Below are positions 57,990-64,000 of a stretch of 64,000 nt of DNA, piece after piece. The notes beneath the pieces were generated by a model. The model saw only the letters and a program-made list of their open reading frames with translations. It was not told the DNA's origin and ran no database searches. Both the position numbers and the translations under genes were made by a program. Source of the DNA: Posidonia oceanica. Taxonomy: Eukaryota > Streptophyta > Magnoliopsida > Alismatales > Posidoniaceae. Numbering within the stretch: the first letter of the stretch is position 1; the number at the start of each line of letters is the position of its first letter. The DNA lies in NCBI GenBank assembly GCA_037176725.1, contig JAZBRS010000044.1, positions 4,216,001 to 4,280,000 of the forward strand, read 5' to 3'.

Positions 57990-59641
57990 ATGGCCCAGTA
58001 CGTTAGTGAGCCTTCCTTTACTCCTGTCACGGAGGGTGTTTTCGTTCCGGCCCCTCCGGTTGCTCCTTCTGTCCCCCTTGTTCCCCCTCCAACGCCAGGG
58101 TTTCCTCCCCTGACGTCTCTAGGTTCTCAGTACGTCTTGGGACAGTGGCAAGCATCTCTTCCTCCGGATCCGGTCGCTGAGTCTATCTTGATGGCCATTA
58201 CTCGCGCTCCGGAGACGCCATTGCCCCCTCCGTCCCAGGGACACGTCGCCTTTGACATCCCTCCGACCGCTGCTGCGACCTTTGCTGTAGAATTCTTCCC
58301 TCCCGGACAGTCTGTGTCCGTGCCACTTGTTTCTCAGCCTTCGCCGGCACTGCACTTCAGCGTCCCCACTAGCGAGACGCCCGAGGCGCAGCGCCAGCAC
58401 CTAATGGAGCTTGCCCAGAGACTGCAGGGCATGGCTCTATCAGTTTGTCCTTCTTCTATTCCTGTCGTTCCTGAGGTTCCTCTGAGGCCAGTTCCTGCAT
58501 TCCATGCATCGACCTCCACACCTCCGCCTCGACCATCGTCTCAACTGCTCACGGTTCCGACGATGAGGGCTCGTTTACCGCCTCCTGCTGCACAACACTT
58601 GGCACAGCATGCTCCACTTCCCTCTGGTGGTCAGTCCTTTGGACCAGCTGGAGCCCAGTACCTCATTGGCTCGTTGTCTGGCACCCCGCCTGTACAGCAA
58701 CTGGTGCTCCGTCATCCTACCCCTATCACAGCACAGCATGGCATCTACTCTTCTCCTCTGCACCAAGTCCAGCATCCTGCATACACTCCTGTATACACAG
58801 TCCCCCAGCACGGATACGCCGGCCATCCCGTTGCTCCACCAGGCGACGCTATGGTAGATCCGGAGGAGCACTTAGGTGCGACCCATCCGGCGTATGTGCT
58901 CGCTATCCCTGTTGATCCCTCTCCTACAGCAGCAATCCCAGACCCCATCAATAACCGGATGGATGTCTTGGAGAAAGCACTACGACTAGTGCAAGGTACT
59001 GAGCACCAGACCTACCAATTCCGAGACCTCTGCTGCTTTCCAGAGGCAGTACTCCCTCCGAAGTTCAAGATCCCGGACTTCGAGAAGTATAATGGTAGGG
59101 GCTGCCCCGTAGCACACTTGAAGGCGTATTGCGGTGATCTCGCTCAGCTTCAGGCTGACGAGAGGTTGCTGATCTGCTTGTTCCAGAAGAGTTTGACCGG
59201 GCCGGCACTCAAGTGGTTTACGTCGCTTGACATGTCAGCCATCAAGACTTGGAACGACCTCAGTTAGGCGTTCCTGGAACAGTACTCCTTCAACCTCGAT
59301 CTGGTCCCAAAGAGGGCGGACTTGATCGCAATCAAGCAGAATTCTGGCGAGCCGTTCGGGGAGTACGTCGGCCGCTGGCGCGCCCTTGCCTCTCAGGTTC
59401 GAGATAGACCCTCTGACGAGGAGTCTATCGAGATCGTTATCAAAGGGGCGCAGCCGTCTCTCGGAGCTCTGCTTAGCATCCAACCAGTCACTACTTTTGC
59501 GGCACTCATCAGAGCTGGAGCGCGCGTGGAGAGTTCTTTGTGGAGTGGCAACTTCCCAGCTCTCTCTGCGTTCGCTAAGCAGGCAGTGATCAGCAGTAAC
59601 AGTGCCAACAGCAGCGCCTCCAACAACAACAGCGGCAGCAG
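57990..59641 (+). pseudogene. Tat/Ogre gag, N-terminal and capsid part, one TAG stop
   Basis: The ATG at 57,990 opens MAQYVSEPSF, followed by about 300 Pro/Ser/Val/Gln-rich residues. The retrotransposon gag domain then begins near 59,050: PKFKIPDFEKYNGRG, LFQKSLTGPALKWFTSLD. TAG at 59,265-59,267 breaks the domain. The same frame continues as AFLEQYSFN, FGEYVGRWRALASQV and GALLSIQPVTTFAAL. In the gag-only element a TAG sits one codon away from the homologous place. Near 59,600 the sequence becomes CAG/AGC-rich and the meaningful frame changes by -1, into the frame that encodes the zinc motif and pol. Gag would form the virus-like particle. Confidence 0.88.
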
Positions 59642-62600
59642 CAACAACCGCCCGAAGAGGAAGGACCCGCTGTTGCATTCGTCGACTCCCCTGCTGTGCC
59701 TGTTCGCTTGCCATCCCGGCCTGCCCCAGCTCAGATGGTGTACGCTCCTGCACCTAGGAATCCACACACACCACACATCACTACCACCGCTAGACCGGTC
59801 TATCCTGCCGCACCGGTTCAGCAAGGCTCATACCAGAGGCAAAGAAGGCCACCCATTGAGAAGCGGAGATTCGCCCCACTGGTGGAACCGCTCACGGTCA
59901 TCTTGCCAAAGGTTGCATCGCTCCTGAAGTTCCCGGAGGTTCGTCCGCCACCAAGTCCTCTGCCGCATTGGTTTAGGCCGGACCTCTTCTGCAATTTCCA
60001 TCGAAGCGCTGGGCATTCGACGGACAATTGCTTCTCCCTGCGGAACGCTATTCAGGACTTAATCGAATCGGGAACGATTGTGATCGACACGCACGAGGCA
60101 TCCACTCAAGCACACACTCATGCATTTACACACTCAGCCGTTCCCCCTCATTCTGGCATCACCCGCCAACCCTTACCGGAGCACTCTTATCCGGGAGGGG
60201 CGGGAACCTCGGGCATCCATTCTGTCTTTCCTTCTGGGCCTGCTACCTCTATGGTAGACCCTTCTGATCTCATCTCTGACATCTCTGAGCCTTTCCCTGT
60301 CAGTCTCTATCTCGCGGCAGTTGCCGGCTCCGAGTCGGGAATTCACATGATCCGACCGCGTGCCAGGCCGGAGCGTCCTCTCGCGCCTCCCACCGTGCTT
60401 CCCCAGGCTCAATCCCCTGTGCACCTTCTAGCTAGGGCCCAACCTAGTTCCCCCATCCACCTCTTAGGGCAACCTCAGCTACACCTTCTAGGCAGACCTC
60501 AACCTACCCCAGCCTTCCCACCCCAACAACCATACCCTCTAGAGAGACCTCAGTACCCCGTAGGTCCCCCTGTAACCTCTCCTGTGCTCGCAGCACGTGC
60601 TCCAGTCGTCATTGATTTGACCCTGGACACCCATCGCGTCCCTTACAGCTACGCTACAGAGATGTGCGCGGAAGTAACGCGATCGGGGAGGGTTTACAGG
60701 CCCCCAACACCGGCAATTAGGCCAACTCCCCCTAGACCTGTTATGCCCCCACCCTCTAGCCAACCCATAGCAGATCTAACCTCGAGCCAGCCTATAGCAA
60801 GCCAAATCCCTGCCCAACCTGTAGTAACCCAGCTTCCTGCCACTACCCCCTTAGAGCCTGCCAGAACTACCCCTCCCCTTGCCAAAAAGAGCCAACCTAA
60901 GGCAGACTTGACCTCCCAGCTTAAGAAGGTCAAAGCCGACATTTCTATCTGGGACTTGATCCACACCTCTGCCGAACACCGCGAGGCTTTTCTTCGCGTG
61001 TTCCAGGCTGCCCGTGTGTCCCAGTCCATTGAGCCTTCAGCCTTGGAGAGCATGGTTGGGTTGATTGCGGAGCCCCAGGTCATCTCTTTTACGAGTGATG
61101 AGCTGCCTCCGGCGGGGATTAATCACAACCAGCCCCTATTCGTCACGGTGCAGTTCAAAAACTTTCGCATTCCCCTAACACTGGTTGATAACAGGTCAGG
61201 CCTTAACGTCTGCCCCTTGCGTACTGCAACCAAGCTCGGATTCAAAGCCGAGGACATCACGCCAGCCGTGAAGGGAATGACAGCCTTTGACAACACTCAC
61301 CATGACGCTCTAGGGATCCTGATTATTCCTCTTGCGATTGGCCCGGTTGTCTTCGACGTAGAATTCTATGTCGTCGACTTGCAGCCGAACTTCAATCTTC
61401 TGCTTGGGCGCCCTTGGCTCCACAAGCATCAGGTCCTTCCTTCGACCCTCCATCGAATGATAAAGTACCGTCGCGGCGATGATGTCATTGTCGTCATGGC
61501 GGAGAACTTTGAGAAGGAGCGGATCGAAGCAGTCTCCCCCGTGTCTTCGCAATCTATCCCGTTTGACCCCGAGACTTCTGAAGCCCTATATCGCGTTAAT
61601 CGGTGCGAGCCGGTTAACTTCATTCCTGATCTTGAACGTGTCAACTCCTTGACCGTTCACAGCAACCCCTTTCGAATGGTCGAGAATGTATGTCACAGGT
61701 GGGGTTACATAAAGGGTACGCCGCTCGGGCGTCACGGCCAGGGGATCGCAGAGCCGATCGTAGCAGTGGAGCGAAGGAAATCTGAAGGCCTCGGCTACGA
61801 ACCCAAGCCCAACGAAGATCACTGCTTTCAGCTCAACAATCCAGAATCAGCCATTCCCAGAGACCTCACTAACTTTACCAGTGCAGGAACCCTGGGATCG
61901 ACCGACGATCAAGACACGGCACCGACAGAGGATTGGGTGTGTGTTGAGGACTACTACTCGGATGAGGAGCAGTCTGGCACAACAGAGGCAGTCCCAACCG
62001 GCACAGCAGAAACAGTGATCAGAGCAGAGGCCACACAGTCAATCTATTCAGCTCTTCCTCTGGCAGAAACAGCAGGCAGCTCAGCAGGCCCTGTGGCAGA
62101 ACTGGCAAGTTCCCACTCTTTTGCGGCCACATCAGCTTCCCAAGTACAGACAGCAGCAGTGCAGGAGTCAGAGACACTCCTTCTGGCAGAAGCAAGCATG
62201 CTACCAGCGGTCACAGAAACATCAGTGCCACTGTCCCTATCTCTGGAGGGGCAGTCAATCAATACAGTCAGCAGTGCGGCTCAGCCCGCTTCAGCATCCA
62301 CATCTCCAGGAATGCAGCAGGCGCAGTCCGCTTCGCATCCTCCTGACAACCAGCAGCAGCTCTCATGGCAAGACCCCATGGCGTCAGAGGCTACACTCTC
62401 TCAGTTACGGCCCGACACAAAAGGCCAACTGAGCACTATACTCTCCGGGCCCTTGAGCCCTCTGAATAGCACCCCTGCTTACTCTCCAACAGTGACCCTG
62501 GCAGCATATCCATCTATGGCACCGCTGACTTGTCTATTTGGGCCTTCTACATCAGAGTTGCCGCCATCAGACGCGCCCGTGAACCAGATCATGCAGATTC

Positions 62601-64000
62601 CAAGGGCAGCAATCCGTCTTGCAGCCGGGCCAGTGCCGCAGGCCCCCGGCGCCTACTACGTTGACTCCCCCTCGGACGAGGAAGAAGGAGCGGCGATAGA
62701 AGCCCAGGTCGATTCTTGGATGTTTGACTTAGAGCTACTCTATCAAGAACAGATCAAGTCGATAGCAGAGGACCTGGCAGAGCACCGAGCTGCAGAAAGG
62801 AAAGGGAAAGCCGTGGTTACGGACCCTCCTCTGCAAGAAGACCATGCCTCTATCATGGTCCTGGAAGAAGACTCAGCAGCGCCGGACTCCCCTAGACCAG
62901 ATGAGCTCATTACTCTCCGACCAGAAGGCGGGTCTAGGTGGTTTGTGCAACACATGCCTCATTTGAGCAGCATAGCGAGCGGCAATGCCCAGATCAGCCG
63001 CCAGTCCGGCATACCCTCCACAAGCACATTAGAAGACCCAGAGGAGGAAGCATCAGCAGTGCAAGCAGCAGCAGTAACAGAGCAGAAAGCAGAATCAGTA
63101 ACAGAGCTGTCAGCAGCCTCAGCAGCAGAACAGTCAGCAGCATCAACAGCAGAATCAGCAAAGCACTCAGCAGAATCGGTCAAGCCAGAGCAAACAGCAG
63201 AAGGAGTTGCTGGGACGGAGGTCACGCACCGGGGCTACAAGAACACTCGAGTAAGCATGACCATCCTGAAGCGTCACCAGGGCCAAGCAGCGGAACACAT
63301 GCACTCTTTCGACATCACAAGCCCTTCCTTTGAGAAAGAGATCCTCTCGGAACTTATTGCTTATGGAGAGGAGGATGATACGGGCATGGATGAGACTGAT
63401 GAATCATTGCCCGAGTTCCGGCCCTATGACGACGACCCAGAAGGCCCCAACCTCCATGTTGAAGAAGAAACAGAGGTTGTCAACATTGGCACAGCTGAGG
63501 AAGTCAGAGAAGTTCGTATCAGTGCCCAGCTGTCCTCCCAGGCTCGAGCAGAGTTCACCGCATTCCTGAAAGAATATGCGGATGTCTTCGCCTGGAGTTA
63601 CGAGGATATGGTCGGCCTTGACATAGAAGTAGTGGTGCACAATCTGCCCCTAAACCCGGATGCCAAGCCAGTGAAGCAGAAACTAAGAAGATGGCGACCA
63701 CAGTGGCTGCTCATGATCAAAGAAGAGATAATGAAGCAGCTCAGGGTCAACTTTCTGAAGGTCGTTCTTTATCCTGAATGGCTGGCAAACATTGTACCTG
63801 TGCCCAAGAAAGATGGCCGAATCCGGATCTGCATCGACTACAGGGACCTGAACAAGGCGAGTCCCAAGGACGACTTTCCATTGCCTCACATTGACGTCCT
63901 AGTCGACACTACAGTGGGCCACAAGATGCTCTCCTTCATGGACGGCTTTTCTGGATACAATCAGATCAAAATGGCAGAAGAAGACATGGAAAAGACTTCA
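59600..64000 (+). CDS. Tat/Ogre gag C-terminus, protease, linker and RT start, open to window end
   Basis: This frame has no stop from 59,600 to 64,000 (1,467 codons). It starts with a Gln-rich run, then PPEEEGPAVAF and a Pro-rich part. The gag zinc motif CNFHRSAGHSTDNC lies at 59,990-60,031. An aspartic protease follows at about 61,130-61,480, with VDNRSGLNVCPL at the active site (Asp codon 61,187-61,189) and LLGRPW near 61,410. Relatives have DNGS, so Gly is replaced by Arg. A linker of about 600 residues rich in Ala, Ser, Gln and Glu leads to the RT start near 63,590 (FAWSYEDM, WLANIVPVPKKDG, YRDLNKASPKDDFPLP, FMDGFSGYNQIKM). The catalytic YxDD, RNase H and integrase lie beyond the window. 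It would be reached from gag by a -1 frame change. Confidence 0.92.

Larger units (their letters stand above)
50886..64000 (+). mobile_element. large Tat/Ogre-like Ty3/gypsy element, 5' part
   Basis: It comprises a 5,775-bp LTR (50,886-56,660), a primer-binding site, a 1.3-kb leader, gag, protease and the first part of RT, all on the plus strand and running off the window. Very long LTRs, the TGGCGACTC primer site and the RT phrase ASPKDDFPLPHIDVLVD are characteristic of the Tat lineage, including Ogre. The 3' LTR is outside, so age and target duplication cannot be judged here. Confidence 0.93.

Overview
This window is repeat-rich nuclear DNA of a flowering plant, probably a eudicot. The reasons are plant L1-type LINEs, a plant hAT transposon with a GT-AG intron, a TRIM primed by initiator tRNA-Met, a chromovirus LTR element and several Tat/Ogre-like Ty3/gypsy elements with very long LTRs. 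I found no convincing host gene and no tRNA, rRNA or CRISPR. Almost all coding capacity is transposon pseudogene. The exception is a long open gag-protease-RT frame that runs off the right end.

Left part (1-28,467) is a stack of insertions in an old hAT transposon. Copy B of the hAT (2,439-25,798) holds a 330-bp TRIM (2,719-3,048), LINE 1 (3,612-10,907, minus) and LINE 2 (12,232-23,519, minus). LINE 2 is split by a solo LTR (14,241-19,513). That LTR is split by a long Tat-type LTR (14,836-19,203), which in turn holds a 1,275-bp LTR-like insertion (15,292-16,566). Most layers show a target-site duplication or a reading frame that rejoins once the insert is removed. A second 5' end of the same hAT family (copy A, 1-2,438) and a second 3' part (copy C, 27,067-27,960) flank copy B.

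Middle part (28,468-44,828) is a minus-strand Tekay/Del-like chromovirus with the perfect 5-bp duplication ATATG. Its internal region is cut down to RT end, RNase H, integrase and chromodomain-like end. Its left LTR carries a 9.65-kb minus-strand element (28,989-38,634, duplication ATTCC) with two 1.56-kb LTRs, a Tat-like primer-binding site and a gag frame, but no recognisable protease, RT or integrase: a gag-only non-autonomous element. In both elements the two LTRs show blocks of near identity beside clearly diverged blocks, which suggests gene conversion.

Right part: 44,829-50,885 is mostly AT-rich unassigned DNA with one solo LTR (45,097-46,027) and weak exon-like sequence near 48.3 kb. 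From 50,886 to the window end lies the 5' part of a large Tat/Ogre element: a 5.8-kb LTR, a TGGCGACTC primer-binding site, gag with one TAG stop, a -1 frame change in a CAG-rich tract, and then an open frame through gag zinc motif, protease, a long Ala/Ser/Gln/Glu-rich linker and the start of RT.

Breaks in these genes are often TAG where relatives have Gln (CAG). That pattern fits cytosine deamination at methylated CHG sites in silenced transposons.
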